Shown here piece by piece: positions 9,127 to 17,844 of a DNA stretch of 64,000 bases; position 1 is the stretch's first letter; each line of letters begins with the position of its first letter. Made by a program: the position numbers and the translations under genes. Source of the DNA: Natranaerovirga pectinivora (GTDB lineage: Bacteria; Bacillota; Clostridia; Lachnospirales; DSM-24629); NCBI RefSeq assembly GCF_004342165.1, contig NZ_SMAL01000002.1, positions 124,001-188,000 on the forward strand. The letters are read 5' to 3'. The notes beneath the pieces are model-generated. The model had not been told where the DNA came from and ran no database searches. It worked only from the letters and a program-made list of their open reading frames with translations.

Positions 9127-9157
9127 AGCAGCCCATTTAAATGATGGGCTGCTTTTA
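9127..9157 (+). terminator. terminator after BCCT gene, shared with convergent MATE gene
   Basis: A 10-bp perfect stem (9127-9136 with 9144-9153) is followed by TTTT. It lies between two convergent genes and may serve both. Confidence 0.85.
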
Positions 9158-9178
9158 ATTGTGATGCATTACTTTTTA

Positions 9179-10537
9179 CTATGCAGTCGTTTTATGTGGT
9201 AGAGGCATTTCTGTTTTTTCTTTCCACTTACCATTTAAGAATCTTATGGTAAAACATGTTGATCTAAATAGCCAATCTATTGTCATAGCAACCCAAATAC
9301 CAAAGACACCAATACCCATGTAGCGACCTAGGACATAACTAAAACCAATTCTAAAAGTCCACATAGAGATAGTAGAAACAATCATAGTGTATTTTACATC
9401 ACTGGCAGCTCTTAAAGCATTAGGCAAGGAGAATGATAAAGGCCAAATGATAATACAACAAATGCTGTGGTAAACTATAATCTTTTGAGCAATACTTGCA
9501 GTTTCTTCTGTTAGACTATAAATACTTAATATAGCTGGTGCAAATATAATAATAAAAGCATTAACAATGGCAAGGCCTAAAAAGGCATATAACATCACTT
9601 TTTTTGTATAGTATATGGCTTGTTCATAATTACCGGCGCCTACACATTGGCCAACAATAGTTAATAAGGCAAGACCTGTTGCAACACCAGGAAGTACAGC
9701 AAAAGAGGCAACTGTCCCTGAAACAGCATTGGCTGCAATGGAAGATGTTCCAAAACTAGCAACTAAACTTAATACTAAAATTTTACCTATTTGAAAAGAA
9801 CTATTTTCTAAACCGCTGGGTATACCAATACGTAAAATCTTCTTAATCATATCTGGATTAAACTTAAAGGAGAATTTTTTCTCTATGTATATTTCTTGTC
9901 TTGGTATTCTAATAAGAACAACCATAATTACAGATGCAAAAATACGAGAGATTAATGTGGCTAAACCTACACCTGCAACGCCCATACCAAATCCAAAAAC
10001 AAATACAGCATTCAAAATCACATTAATAATATTCATACATAAAGATGTTAGCATAGAGACTCTTGAATTGCCCATGGCTCTAAATAAACCGGCACAACTG
10101 TTGTACAAACCTAAAAAAGGATAAGATAAAGCAGAAAGTAAGAAGTATATCTGTGCATTTTCTAAAATAGAAGACTCAACATTTCCAAATATTGTTCTTA
10201 AAATTACACTATTACCAATTAAGACAATTCCCATGATAGAAAGGGATAGAATGCCTGAAATTAATAAAAGTTGATTAGCAGATACACGAGCTTGTTCACT
10301 ATCTTTTTTACCTATGTATTGAGCAGCAATCACAGCGCCACCAGTGGCTAAAGCTGCAAATATATTAATAAGCAATGCATTAATGGTATTAACAAGTGAA
10401 ACACCTGATATGGCACTTTCACCTGCTCTACCGATCATAATTATATCTGCCATTCCAACGGCTACAGCTAAGATTTGTTCAATGATTAAGGGGATAATGA
10501 GTCTTTTTAAGTCCCTGTTGGAAAACATCCGTTCCAT
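9179..10537 (-). CDS. MATE family efflux transporter
   Basis: This 452-residue protein has twelve predicted membrane segments in two homologous halves, each beginning with the pattern typical of NorM/DinF-like exporters (LIIPLIIEQILAVAVGMADIIM at the N-terminus, LRIGIPSGLENSSFQIGK at the middle). MATE proteins export cationic drugs or metabolites using Na+ or H+. It stands alone, convergent with the BCCT gene. Ribosome binding is weak (AGAAAGAAG), and a second Met three codons in could also serve as the start. The substrate cannot be assigned. Confidence 0.92.
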   Translation of the reverse strand: MERMFSNRDLKRLIIPLIIEQILAVAVGMADIIMIGRAGESAISGVSLVNTINALLINIFAALATGGAVIAAQYIGKKDSEQARVSANQLLLISGILSLSIMGIVLIGNSVILRTIFGNVESSILENAQIYFLLSALSYPFLGLYNSCAGLFRAMGNSRVSMLTSLCMNIINVILNAVFVFGFGMGVAGVGLATLISRIFASVIMVVLIRIPRQEIYIEKKFSFKFNPDMIKKILRIGIPSGLENSSFQIGKILVLSLVASFGTSSIAANAVSGTVASFAVLPGVATGLALLTIVGQCVGAGNYEQAIYYTKKVMLYAFLGLAIVNAFIIIFAPAILSIYSLTEETASIAQKIIVYHSICCIIIWPLSFSLPNALRAASDVKYTMIVSTISMWTFRIGFSYVLGRYMGIGVFGIWVAMTIDWLFRSTCFTIRFLNGKWKEKTEMPLPHKTTA

Positions 10538-10915
10538 AAATTCACTTCTTTCTATATAATGTCAAAAATAATCTATTATTACTCTTTATGGATATATTAT
10601 AATACTATTTTGTTATAAAGTATATGTTTATTTTTAAAAATAATGTACCCTTACATCAACCTTAAATCATCGTGCATTCCCCTATCATACAAGCACAAGT
10701 TTGGTACAAAATTAAAAGATTTAGAATTAATAAATTAATGACAAGTAAAATTTATAAAGTTTAAAAATAGGATAAAAACTGAATCAAAAATTGCAAAGTC
10801 CTTGTGAAACCCTTTAAAAGAAGTACTTTATTATGCTAATTTAATACTACACAAAAGTGCATAGGCTGTAGTATAATAGACTTAACATAAAAAGAAAATG
10901 TGAGGAGGATGCTTT
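10538..10915. other. divergent intergenic region between MATE and YuiF-like genes
   Basis: This 378-bp AT-rich region holds no convincing ORF. A TATAAT at 10872-10877, with a poor -35 (TACACA) 18 bases upstream, is the probable promoter of the rightward transporter gene, whose ribosome site is GAGGAGG. A TATAAT-like sequence on the minus strand near 10600 may serve the MATE gene. I see no structured leader. Confidence 0.45.
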
Positions 10916-12235
10916 ATGTTAACAAATCCAGTAGTATTATCAGTTCTTATAATGATAGTATTGTGTCTACTGAAATTAAATGTAATACTTTCTTTAATTA
11001 TCGCCGCACTTGCAGGTGGTGTTTTAGCAGGTATGCCTATTGGTGACACAATGAGCACTTTAATTGGAGGTATGGGAGGTAATTCTAGTACTGCACTGAG
11101 TTATATTTTATTAGGTGCATTGGCTGCAGCATTACATAAAACAGGTATAACTGAAATTCTATCAAAATTTATTGTAAGAGGTATTAAAAGTAAAGGAATT
11201 ATATTGGTATTAATACTTGCTTTTGTAAGTAGTTTGTCTCAAAATGCAATACCAGTACATATCGCTTTTATTCCTATTTTAATTCCACCGTTAGTAGGGG
11301 TAATGAATAAATTAAAAATCGATAGAAGAGCTGTAGCATCAGCTTTAACATTTGGTTTGAAAGCACCTTATGTTGTATTACCTATTGGTTATGGTTGGAT
11401 ATTCCATGGTATCATTAGTGATAATATGGCCGAAAATGGTATGGTCATTGCTCAGTCTGATGTTTGGAGAGCAATGTGGATTCCAGGGATTGCTATGGTT
11501 ATTGGTTTGTTTATAGCTGTTTTTATCTCTTATAGAAAAGAAAGAAACTATGAAGTAAGTGAAGCATTAGAAACAACACAAGCAGAGATAGCAGCGACTT
11601 CAATGAATGTAAAATTCGAAGTTAGACATTTTGTTGCTATTGTAGGTGCATTTTCTGCTTTAGCAATACAATTATCCCCGTTAAAATCTTTACATATTGG
11701 TGCTTTAGTTGGTCTTGCCATTATGGTTATTGGTGGGGCAATTAAATGGAAAGATATTGATGAGATGATCAATAGTGGAATAGGTATGATGGGCTTTGTT
11801 GCCTTTGTTATGTTAGTTGCCTCAGGATACGCTTCAGTTATTCGTGAAACTGGAGGTGTTGGGACACTAGTTGATTCAGCTGCTGATTTAATGGGTGGAA
11901 ATCAGTTTATTGCAGCTAGTGTGATGATCATGGTAGGCCTTATCATTACTATGGGGATCGGTACTTCATTTGGTACAATTCCAATTATTGCAGCTATATA
12001 TGTGCCGTTAGCAAGCGTAATGGGATTTAGCCCTTTAGCAACTGTACTACTAATCGGTACAGCAGCAGCATTAGGAGATGCAGGTTCACCAGCTTCAGAC
12101 AGTACATTGGGACCAACAGCAGGATTAAATATTGACGGTCAACATGATCATATTTGGGATACTTGTGTGCCAACATTTTTACATTACAATATACCACTGA
12201 TCATCTTTGGTATACTTGGGGCAATGATTTTATAA
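10916..12235 (+). CDS. YuiF-like transporter of the Na+/H+ antiporter superfamily
   Basis: This is a 439-residue polytopic protein of the NhaC/GntP-like ion-transporter fold. Its layout matches YuiF of bacilli, annotated as a probable histidine permease: a long N-terminal hydrophobic block, SLSQNAIPVHIAFIPILIPP in the first half, and GDAGSPASDSTLGPTAGLN in the second re-entrant segment. It most likely moves an amino or organic acid with Na+ or H+. It is 21 bp upstream of ppnP on the same strand, and both end at one terminator, so they are cotranscribed. Nothing in the sequence ties their functions together. Confidence 0.85.
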   Translation: MLTNPVVLSVLIMIVLCLLKLNVILSLIIAALAGGVLAGMPIGDTMSTLIGGMGGNSSTALSYILLGALAAALHKTGITEILSKFIVRGIKSKGIILVLILAFVSSLSQNAIPVHIAFIPILIPPLVGVMNKLKIDRRAVASALTFGLKAPYVVLPIGYGWIFHGIISDNMAENGMVIAQSDVWRAMWIPGIAMVIGLFIAVFISYRKERNYEVSEALETTQAEIAATSMNVKFEVRHFVAIVGAFSALAIQLSPLKSLHIGALVGLAIMVIGGAIKWKDIDEMINSGIGMMGFVAFVMLVASGYASVIRETGGVGTLVDSAADLMGGNQFIAASVMIMVGLIITMGIGTSFGTIPIIAAIYVPLASVMGFSPLATVLLIGTAAALGDAGSPASDSTLGPTAGLNIDGQHDHIWDTCVPTFLHYNIPLIIFGILGAMIL

Positions 12236-12256
12236 TCGTTAAAGAGGTGTGATACA

Positions 12257-12574
12257 ATGGAACAATTTAACAATGTAACTATCTTAAAAAAAGCAAATAC
12301 ATACTTTGATGGTAAAGTAACCAGTAGAACCATTGTTTTTAACAGTGGAGAAACAAAAACACTAGGGATTATGATGCCAGGAGAGTATGAATTTGGAACA
12401 GATAAAAAAGAATTAATGGAAATATTAGCAGGTAATATGGAAGTACAGCTTTTAGGAAGTGAAGATTGGATGACAATCACTGGAGGTCAATCTTTTGAAG
12501 TGCCTAGGAATTCAAGCTTTAAATTAAAAGTAACTGAACTTGTAGATTATTGCTGTTCTTATTTATCTGAATAA
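12257..12574 (+). CDS. ppnP: pyrimidine/purine nucleoside phosphorylase
   Basis: This 105-residue single-cupin protein of the YaiE/PpnP family (formerly DUF1255) splits nucleosides with phosphate into base and ribose-1-phosphate. The sequence runs through the whole short family pattern: [23 protein letters not shown], and [14 protein letters not shown]. The length is normal. It follows the YuiF-like gene with a good GAGGTG ribosome site and precedes a terminator. It acts in nucleoside salvage in the cytosol. Confidence 0.92.
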   Translation: MEQFNNVTILKKANTYFDGKVTSRTIVFNSGETKTLGIMMPGEYEFGTDKKELMEILAGNMEVQLLGSEDWMTITGGQSFEVPRNSSFKLKVTELVDYCCSYLSE

Positions 12575-12605
12575 AAAAACTATATATATAAGTAAAAACG
12601 ACATT

Positions 12606-12648
12606 AAAAAGGTTATAAATTAGAGTTTCTAATTTATAGCCTTTTTTT
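12606..12648 (+). terminator. terminator after ppnP
   Basis: A long A/T-rich hairpin (GGTTATAAATTAG paired with CTAATTTATAGCC, one G/T pair) has a flanking A run and a seven-T run. Confidence 0.88.
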
Positions 12649-12703
12649 ATATGCTAGGAAGCTGCTATTCCTAACATATAAAGAAAGCTGATTAAAAGCG
12701 CTA
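12646..12703 (+). repeat. hairpin repeat element, copy 1
   Basis: Directly after the ppnP terminator is a 15-bp stem (12646-12660 with 12668-12682, one C/A mismatch) with a TAGGAA/TTCCTA apex and a 7-base loop. The tail is AAAGCTGATTAAAAGCGC. A second copy with the same design and tail, but a different lower stem, is at 63098-63155. See findings. Confidence 0.6.
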
Positions 12704-12813
12704 TGTTTATAACAAGAGAGAAAAAGCTTGTTCTAGTAATTTTATTAAGTCTTAACTCATATATTTTATAGAAGGAAAAATTTGATTCTCAAAGTTCCTG
12801 AGGAGGTATTAAG

Positions 12814-13977
12814 TTGAACAAATTTGATGTAATTGTTATTGGTGGCGGTATTATAGGATTAGCTACCTCCTATTATTTATTGAAATCAGGAAAAAAAGTT
12901 GCACTTATTGAGAAAAATGAATTTGGTTCAGGGGCTTCTTGTGCCTGTGATGATGCAATTTTTTTTCAATCTAAAAAACCAGGTATTAATTTAGAATTAA
13001 CGATAGATAGCATTGAATTGTATAAATCCTTATCAGATGAACTAGGAATAGATTTAGAGCTGGAAAATAAAGGTGGCATGGTCCTTATTGAAAAAGAAGA
13101 TCACCTAAAGGTAATGGAAGATTTTGTGAAAAAACAAAAAAAATTTGGATTAAAAGTAGATATATTAGATAGAAGAGATGTTATAAAAAAGCAGCCCCAT
13201 ATTAGAAAAGATATTCTTGCTTCTACATATTGTAAGGAAGATTCTCAAGTGAATCCTTTAAGGGTTATGAGAGGGTTTATAAGTAAGAGTAAAAAAATGG
13301 GTTTGGAGATTATAAAGAATAACATTATAGAGATTAAAGAAAAAAAAGACGGCTGGAAAGTCCTATTAGAAGATAAAAAAACAGTAGAATCAGAATTTGT
13401 AGTCAATGCAACAGGGGCTTGGGCGTCAGAGATAGGCAAAATGATAGGAATTGATATTCCAATTGTTCCTAAGCGAGGGCAAATTGCAATCAGTGAAGCC
13501 ATACCTAGTTTAGGGGAAACCAATGCGTGGAGTGCTCAGTATATTGTTACAAAAATAGCACCAGAACTAGATAGGAATCAAAATGAGGTCTATAAAAGAT
13601 TAGGGATTGGATTTGCCCTCAGTCAAGCATCAACAGGGAACTATATTATTGGTAGTACCCGAGAATATGTAGGGTTTAACAAAAAAACAACATATGAAGG
13701 CATTCAGTTGATTCTTAAGGAAGCTATGGCACTATTTCCTATTTTCTCAAAAGTAAATGTGATCAGAACCTTTGCTGGATTACGACCTGCTTCAGAAGAT
13801 GGAAAACCAATTGTTGGTGAGGTTGAAGGCAAAAAAGGTTTTTATATTGCAGCAGGCCATGAGGGGGATGGTATTGCATTGGCGCCAATTACAGGTAAAG
13901 TTGTTGCAGATTTAATTAATGGTAAAAGAGTAAGGTACAATATTGAGGAATTGAACCTGAAAAGGTTTAAATATTAG
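12814..13977 (+). CDS. FAD-dependent amino/imino-acid dehydrogenase subunit (DAO fold, HcnC/OoxB-like beta subunit)
   Basis: This 387-residue protein starts with the dinucleotide-binding VIVIGGGIIGLATSYYL and has a C-terminal FAD contact region, RPASEDGKPIVGE, then AAGHEGDGIALAPITGKV. This is the DAO fold of glycine oxidase, sarcosine oxidase beta and HcnC. The start is TTG at 12814 with AGGAGG seven bases upstream. ASCACDDAIFFQSKKPG near residue 43 is the variant found in dehydrogenase complexes rather than oxidases. It should oxidise a C-N bond, with electrons passing to the FAD/FeS subunits encoded at 15559-17782. The likely substrate is an amino, imino or N-methyl amino acid; I cannot narrow it further. 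Confidence 0.85.
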   Translation: MNKFDVIVIGGGIIGLATSYYLLKSGKKVALIEKNEFGSGASCACDDAIFFQSKKPGINLELTIDSIELYKSLSDELGIDLELENKGGMVLIEKEDHLKVMEDFVKKQKKFGLKVDILDRRDVIKKQPHIRKDILASTYCKEDSQVNPLRVMRGFISKSKKMGLEIIKNNIIEIKEKKDGWKVLLEDKKTVESEFVVNATGAWASEIGKMIGIDIPIVPKRGQIAISEAIPSLGETNAWSAQYIVTKIAPELDRNQNEVYKRLGIGFALSQASTGNYIIGSTREYVGFNKKTTYEGIQLILKEAMALFPIFSKVNVIRTFAGLRPASEDGKPIVGEVEGKKGFYIAAGHEGDGIALAPITGKVVADLINGKRVRYNIEELNLKRFKY

Positions 13978-13995
13978 AGTTTAAGGGGGTATTAT

Positions 13996-15465
13996 ATGAG
14001 TTTAGGCGCATGGCTGTGGATTATTACTATTGCAATGTGTTCTGTGTTTCTAGTCATCTCGCTAAAGGTAAAAAAACAAGCTCAATCTAGTTTTTTAAAT
14101 TATGCAATAGGTGGCAAATCATTTCCAATTCATCTTATTTTATTTACTCAATTTGCAACTATAATGGGTGTAGGAAATTTTATTGGTCACGCTGGAAAAG
14201 GCTATGAAGTTGGTTTGCCATGGTTAGCATTTATCTTAGGGGAGCAAGGTTCAAAGATTATTTTTGCACTATTTTTTGCAGGTTTAGCAGGTAAATTTAC
14301 TTATAGTACATTCCCAGAAATGATTGATGACATTATTGCAAGAGATAAAATCAGTAGAGCTTTAGGTGGAATTTTAGCTTCTATGATTATGATTGCTTGG
14401 GTAGGTGGTCAAGGGAGAGCTTTTGGCCATATCTTTAATATTGTTACAGGTGTTGAACCCATACCAATTATTATATTATTTACAGTTGCCTTTATTGTCT
14501 ATACAACCTTAGGTGGGGTTTATTCCGTTGTATGGACTGACTTGTTCCAAGGGATATTAGTACTTATTTTTGGAACTGCTTTTTATATTTATGCTTTCTC
14601 ACCAGTTAATTGGAGTTTTGTAGAACTAGGCGCAAGATTAACAGAGGTAGGAAGAGCTGAGTTATGGACATTTAGCGGTACCAATGGTGTAGAACTACTT
14701 ACAAAATTTGTTACAGGATGTATTGGTATTTTAGTTGCACAAATTTATTGGCAAAGATGTTTTGCTGCAAAAGATAAGAAAACAGCAAGAAATGGGCTAT
14801 TATGGAGTGGTATTGTAGCCATTATTTTTGTTATTTTAACAGCATTAGTTGGAATGGTCATTTTAACCCTTAATAGTGGTTTAAAACCAGATGATGCAAT
14901 GCCTTGGTTTATGTTAAATTATGTACCTACAGGAATGGCAGCTATGATCTTTGCCTTAGTTTTAGCAGCTGGTATGTCTTCTGCAGATTCTAACCTTAAC
15001 TCGGCTTCAGTGTTAGTAACCAATGATCTTGTAAAACCTTTCAGGAAAGACATGACAGATGCTCAATTGGTTAAATGTTCAAAAGCATTAACAATTGTAA
15101 TTGGTATATTTGCTTGTGTGTCTGCTATTTATGCCCAGTCAATTTTAAGCTTATTTTCAAGGGCTTATGCCATGGCAGGTGGAGGTTTAGTACCATTACT
15201 TGTTGTAGGTTTATTATGGAAAGAAAGAAAATCTGAAGCTTTTGAAATGGGTACAAAAAACAGTAAAGTTACCCCATGGGCTGCTAGAGTTGGTATTGTT
15301 ACAGGTGCTGTTTTAACACAGATTCCAGCCTTAGGGCCAAATAGAGTTTTAATAGCCCTTGCTGTTTCAGCACTGCTTATTGTAGTGATATCATTATTTA
15401 CAAAAATACCACCACCACAAGTTCAAGAAGAAGAAATCATGGAAAACTTGAGCGTTGAAGGTTAG
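13996..15465 (+). CDS. sodium:solute symporter (SSS family)
   Basis: This is a 489-residue protein with about thirteen membrane segments of the LeuT-fold SSS family: FLNYAIGGKSFP, a Na+-site region TTLGGVYSVVWTDLFQGILV, and AAGMSSADSNLNSASVLVTNDL in TM9. It is distinct from the PutP near the end of the window. It lies 18 bp after the FAD-dehydrogenase gene and before the FeS/flavin subunits, so it most likely imports the substrate of that complex. A hairpin follows at 15482-15511. Confidence 0.9.
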   Translation: MSLGAWLWIITIAMCSVFLVISLKVKKQAQSSFLNYAIGGKSFPIHLILFTQFATIMGVGNFIGHAGKGYEVGLPWLAFILGEQGSKIIFALFFAGLAGKFTYSTFPEMIDDIIARDKISRALGGILASMIMIAWVGGQGRAFGHIFNIVTGVEPIPIIILFTVAFIVYTTLGGVYSVVWTDLFQGILVLIFGTAFYIYAFSPVNWSFVELGARLTEVGRAELWTFSGTNGVELLTKFVTGCIGILVAQIYWQRCFAAKDKKTARNGLLWSGIVAIIFVILTALVGMVILTLNSGLKPDDAMPWFMLNYVPTGMAAMIFALVLAAGMSSADSNLNSASVLVTNDLVKPFRKDMTDAQLVKCSKALTIVIGIFACVSAIYAQSILSLFSRAYAMAGGGLVPLLVVGLLWKERKSEAFEMGTKNSKVTPWAARVGIVTGAVLTQIPALGPNRVLIALAVSALLIVVISLFTKIPPPQVQEEEIMENLSVEG

Positions 15466-15481
15466 GAAGTAGAAAACAAAT

Positions 15482-15511
15482 AAAAGGTATGGGTTAATAG
15501 CCATACCTTTT
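15482..15511 (+). terminator. hairpin between symporter and FeS subunit genes (possible partial terminator)
   Basis: A perfect 11-bp stem (15482-15492 with 15501-15511) has AAAA on one side and TTTT on the other, but no T run after it. It may reduce readthrough or stabilise the upstream message while leaving the operon connected. Confidence 0.55.
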
Positions 15512-15558
15512 AACTTAAAAGTATTTAGTAATTATAGCATACAAAGGTGTGATGGAAT

Positions 15559-15831
15559 ATGTGCAATGAAATAATCTGTAGATGTGAAGAAATAACTAAG
15601 GAAGAAATTGAAAAAGTTATTGAAGATGGGGCACAGACAGCAAATGAAATAAAGCGTTTTACAAGGGCGGGCATGGGATTATGTCAAGGGAGAACTTGTA
15701 GAGGGTTAGTTGAGAGATTAATTAAAGAAAAAACTGGCATAGAACCTCAAAATATTGTGCCTTCTGGGTATAGACAACCTGTAAGACCTATTAAAATAGG
15801 TCAATTAGGATTAAAAAATGAACAAAACTAA
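15559..15831 (+). CDS. BFD-like [2Fe-2S] protein
   Basis: This 90-residue protein carries the bacterioferritin-associated-ferredoxin fold with four ligand cysteines in the pattern CRCEE and GLCQGRTC. In multi-subunit proline, octopine and HcnABC-type dehydrogenases such a domain is a small subunit or part of the alpha subunit. It overlaps the next gene by 14 bases. It passes electrons between the flavin sites. Unknown operons of this type exist in many clostridia; the arrangement of separate small subunits here is typical of anaerobes. Confidence 0.88.
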   Translation: MCNEIICRCEEITKEEIEKVIEDGAQTANEIKRFTRAGMGLCQGRTCRGLVERLIKEKTGIEPQNIVPSGYRQPVRPIKIGQLGLKNEQN

Positions 15832-16177
15832 TTTAGAAAGGTTGATTTTATTGTCTCGAATTGATTCTCATCCTATATTAGGCGAGTTAGATATAAATAA
15901 AGAAGTAACTTTAATGATTGATGGTGAAGTTTGTAAGGCTTATGAAGGTGATATGATTGCTTCGGCTATGTATGCTAATGGTAAAAGAGTTTTTAGATAT
16001 ACAAAGAAATTTCATAAGCCAAGAGGACTCTTTTGTGCTATTGGAAAATGTACAGATTGTATTATGACAGTAAATGGGGTTCCAAATATAAGAACTTGCA
16101 TCACACCAGTAGAAGACGGTATGATTATTGAAACCCAAGAAGGGTTAGGACAATGGGAAAGAAGTGAAGGTTTATGA
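15818..16177 (+). CDS. (2Fe-2S)-binding subunit, HcnA/OoxA N-domain-like
   Basis: This 119-residue protein resembles the plant-ferredoxin-like Fer2_4 domain at the start of sarcosine oxidase alpha and HcnA. The cluster ligands are in FCAIGKCTDC and the later TC of NIRTCITPV. GDMIASAMYANGKRVFRYTKKFHKPRG is a conserved lead-in, here mentioned only as the region around residues 45-70. It overlaps the upstream gene by 14 bases and the downstream one by 4 (ATGA), so translation is coupled. Its role is as an electron-transfer module of the dehydrogenase complex. Confidence 0.88.
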   Translation: MNKTNLERLILLSRIDSHPILGELDINKEVTLMIDGEVCKAYEGDMIASAMYANGKRVFRYTKKFHKPRGLFCAIGKCTDCIMTVNGVPNIRTCITPVEDGMIIETQEGLGQWERSEGL

Positions 16178-17283
16178 TCCATAAAGAAATTGTAATTGTT
16201 GGTGGTGGTCCAGCAGGATTGTCAGCTGGAATAGAAGCTGCAAAGTATGGGGCAGAAGTATTAATCATAGATGAAAATCACCTTGTAGGTGGTCAACTTT
16301 TTAAGCAAATTCATAAGTTTTTTGGTTCTAGAGAACATAAAGCGGGTATGAGAGGGTTTAGCATTGGTAGAGACTTATTAGAAGAGATTAATAAAAGTGA
16401 AAATATTGAGCTATGGCTTAATTCAGAAGTCATTGGTATTAACAAAGAAAAAGAACTTTTAGTTGTTCCAAAAGATCAAGGGGTTGTAGAAATTAAAGCC
16501 GAAAAAATTATACTAGCAACAGGAGCAATTGAAAAATCCATTTATTTTCCAGGGTGGGATTTGCCAGGGGTTATGGGGGCAGGGGCAGCTCAAACAATGA
16601 TGAATGTTCATAGAATCCTACCAGGGAAAAAAGTCTTAATGATTGGATCAGGAAATGTAGGCGTTATTATATCCTATCAAATGATTCAAGGGGGCGCAGA
16701 AGTTGTTGGTATTCTAGAGGCCTCTTCTACATTAGGGGGATATGGGGTCCATACAGCTAAGGTGACTAGGGCTGGCGTACCTTTTTACAGACCCTATACC
16801 ATTAAAAGGGCCATAGGAGAGGACTGTGTAGAAGGGGCAGAAATTGTACAAATAGACAGTCAATGGCAACCCGTTGAAGGGACAGAAGTTATTCTAGAAG
16901 TTGATTTAATATGTATGGCAACGGGTTTTAATCCTTTAACAGAGTTGGCTTGGATGAGTGGGTGCCAATTTACTTATATTCCAGAGTTAGGGGGACAAGT
17001 GCCAACGCATAATGATCGACTGGAAACAACTGTTAAGGGCATTTACATAGCAGGAGATATAAGTGGCATAGAAGAAGCAAGTACTGCAATGGAAGAGGGG
17101 AAACTTGCAGGGGTACACGCCGCCCATTCATTAGGGTATCTATCAAAAGAAAAAGAGAAAGTAGAAAGAAATAAAATATGGGAAAGACTTAATGACCTAA
17201 GAAGTGGTCCTATGGATATAAAAAGAAAAAATGGAAAAGAATTAATGTTTCTAAAGTATAATGAGGGGTGTATAAATGATTGA
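16174..17283 (+). CDS. NAD(P)/FAD-dependent oxidoreductase subunit (HcnB/OoxA-like alpha subunit)
   Basis: This 369-residue protein has two dinucleotide-binding folds: VIVGGGPAGLSAGIEAAKYG at the N-terminus for FAD and MIGSGNVGVIISYQMIQGG near residue 155 for a second nucleotide. The sequence IYIAGDISGIEEASTAMEEG closes the FAD site. This is the alpha subunit type of HcnB and dye-linked proline dehydrogenase, which takes electrons from the DAO-fold subunit and passes them to NAD+ or a ferredoxin. It is coupled to genes on both sides (ATGA overlap upstream, 8-base overlap downstream). Confidence 0.9.
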   Translation: MIHKEIVIVGGGPAGLSAGIEAAKYGAEVLIIDENHLVGGQLFKQIHKFFGSREHKAGMRGFSIGRDLLEEINKSENIELWLNSEVIGINKEKELLVVPKDQGVVEIKAEKIILATGAIEKSIYFPGWDLPGVMGAGAAQTMMNVHRILPGKKVLMIGSGNVGVIISYQMIQGGAEVVGILEASSTLGGYGVHTAKVTRAGVPFYRPYTIKRAIGEDCVEGAEIVQIDSQWQPVEGTEVILEVDLICMATGFNPLTELAWMSGCQFTYIPELGGQVPTHNDRLETTVKGIYIAGDISGIEEASTAMEEGKLAGVHAAHSLGYLSKEKEKVERNKIWERLNDLRSGPMDIKRKNGKELMFLKYNEGCIND

Positions 17284-17782
17284 TGATTCTAACCTTAAAA
17301 CGAAAGGATTTCCTACATTAGAAGAGCTTAAAAGATTAGGCACTTACCCTTCTGATGAAGCATTTATGAAGGGGCCAATTGCAGTGATAGAGTGTATTGA
17401 AGAAATTCCATGTAATCCTTGTGAAGAAACCTGCATAAAAGGTGCTATAAAAATAGGTAAGCCAATAACAAATTTGCCAAGGCTTAATACAACAAAGTGT
17501 TCAGGATGTAGTTTTTGTATCTCTAGCTGTCCAGGGTTGGCTATTTATATCAAAGATTATACTTATTCTGAAAAGGAGGCTCTTATAATATTTCCATATG
17601 AGTTTTTACCATTGCCAAAAGTTAATGAAGAGGTAATAGCAGTGGATAGAGAAGGTCAGTCGATATGTAAAGGAAGCGTTATAAAAGTTAATAATAACAA
17701 GGCCAATGATAACACGGTTCTTATATCAATGGTTTATTCAAAAGAATATTTCCATGATATTGTCGCTATGAAAAGGTTATAA
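17276..17782 (+). CDS. ferredoxin-like 4Fe-4S protein, last subunit of the dehydrogenase cluster
   Basis: This 168-residue protein has a first cysteine group IPCNPCEETC and a second CSGCSFCISSCP, enough for two [4Fe-4S] clusters. The last 50 residues form a small hydrophobic beta-rich tail (EALIIFPYEFLPLPKV). It overlaps the alpha-subunit gene by 8 bases and is followed by a strong terminator, so it ends the operon. It may be the electron exit to ferredoxin or the membrane. It is a hallmark of anaerobe versions of these dehydrogenases and is absent from classical HcnABC. Confidence 0.87.
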   Translation: MIDDSNLKTKGFPTLEELKRLGTYPSDEAFMKGPIAVIECIEEIPCNPCEETCIKGAIKIGKPITNLPRLNTTKCSGCSFCISSCPGLAIYIKDYTYSEKEALIIFPYEFLPLPKVNEEVIAVDREGQSICKGSVIKVNNNKANDNTVLISMVYSKEYFHDIVAMKRL

Positions 17783-17786
17783 ACGG

Positions 17787-17830
17787 TAAAAGGCTATAGT
17801 ATTGTGAAGAGAATACTATAGCCTTAATTT
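17787..17830. terminator. bidirectional terminator
   Basis: A perfect 14-bp stem (17790-17803 with 17812-17825) lies between the convergent dehydrogenase operon and purine permease gene. Confidence 0.9.
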
Positions 17831-17844
17831 ATTTAAATTTTATT

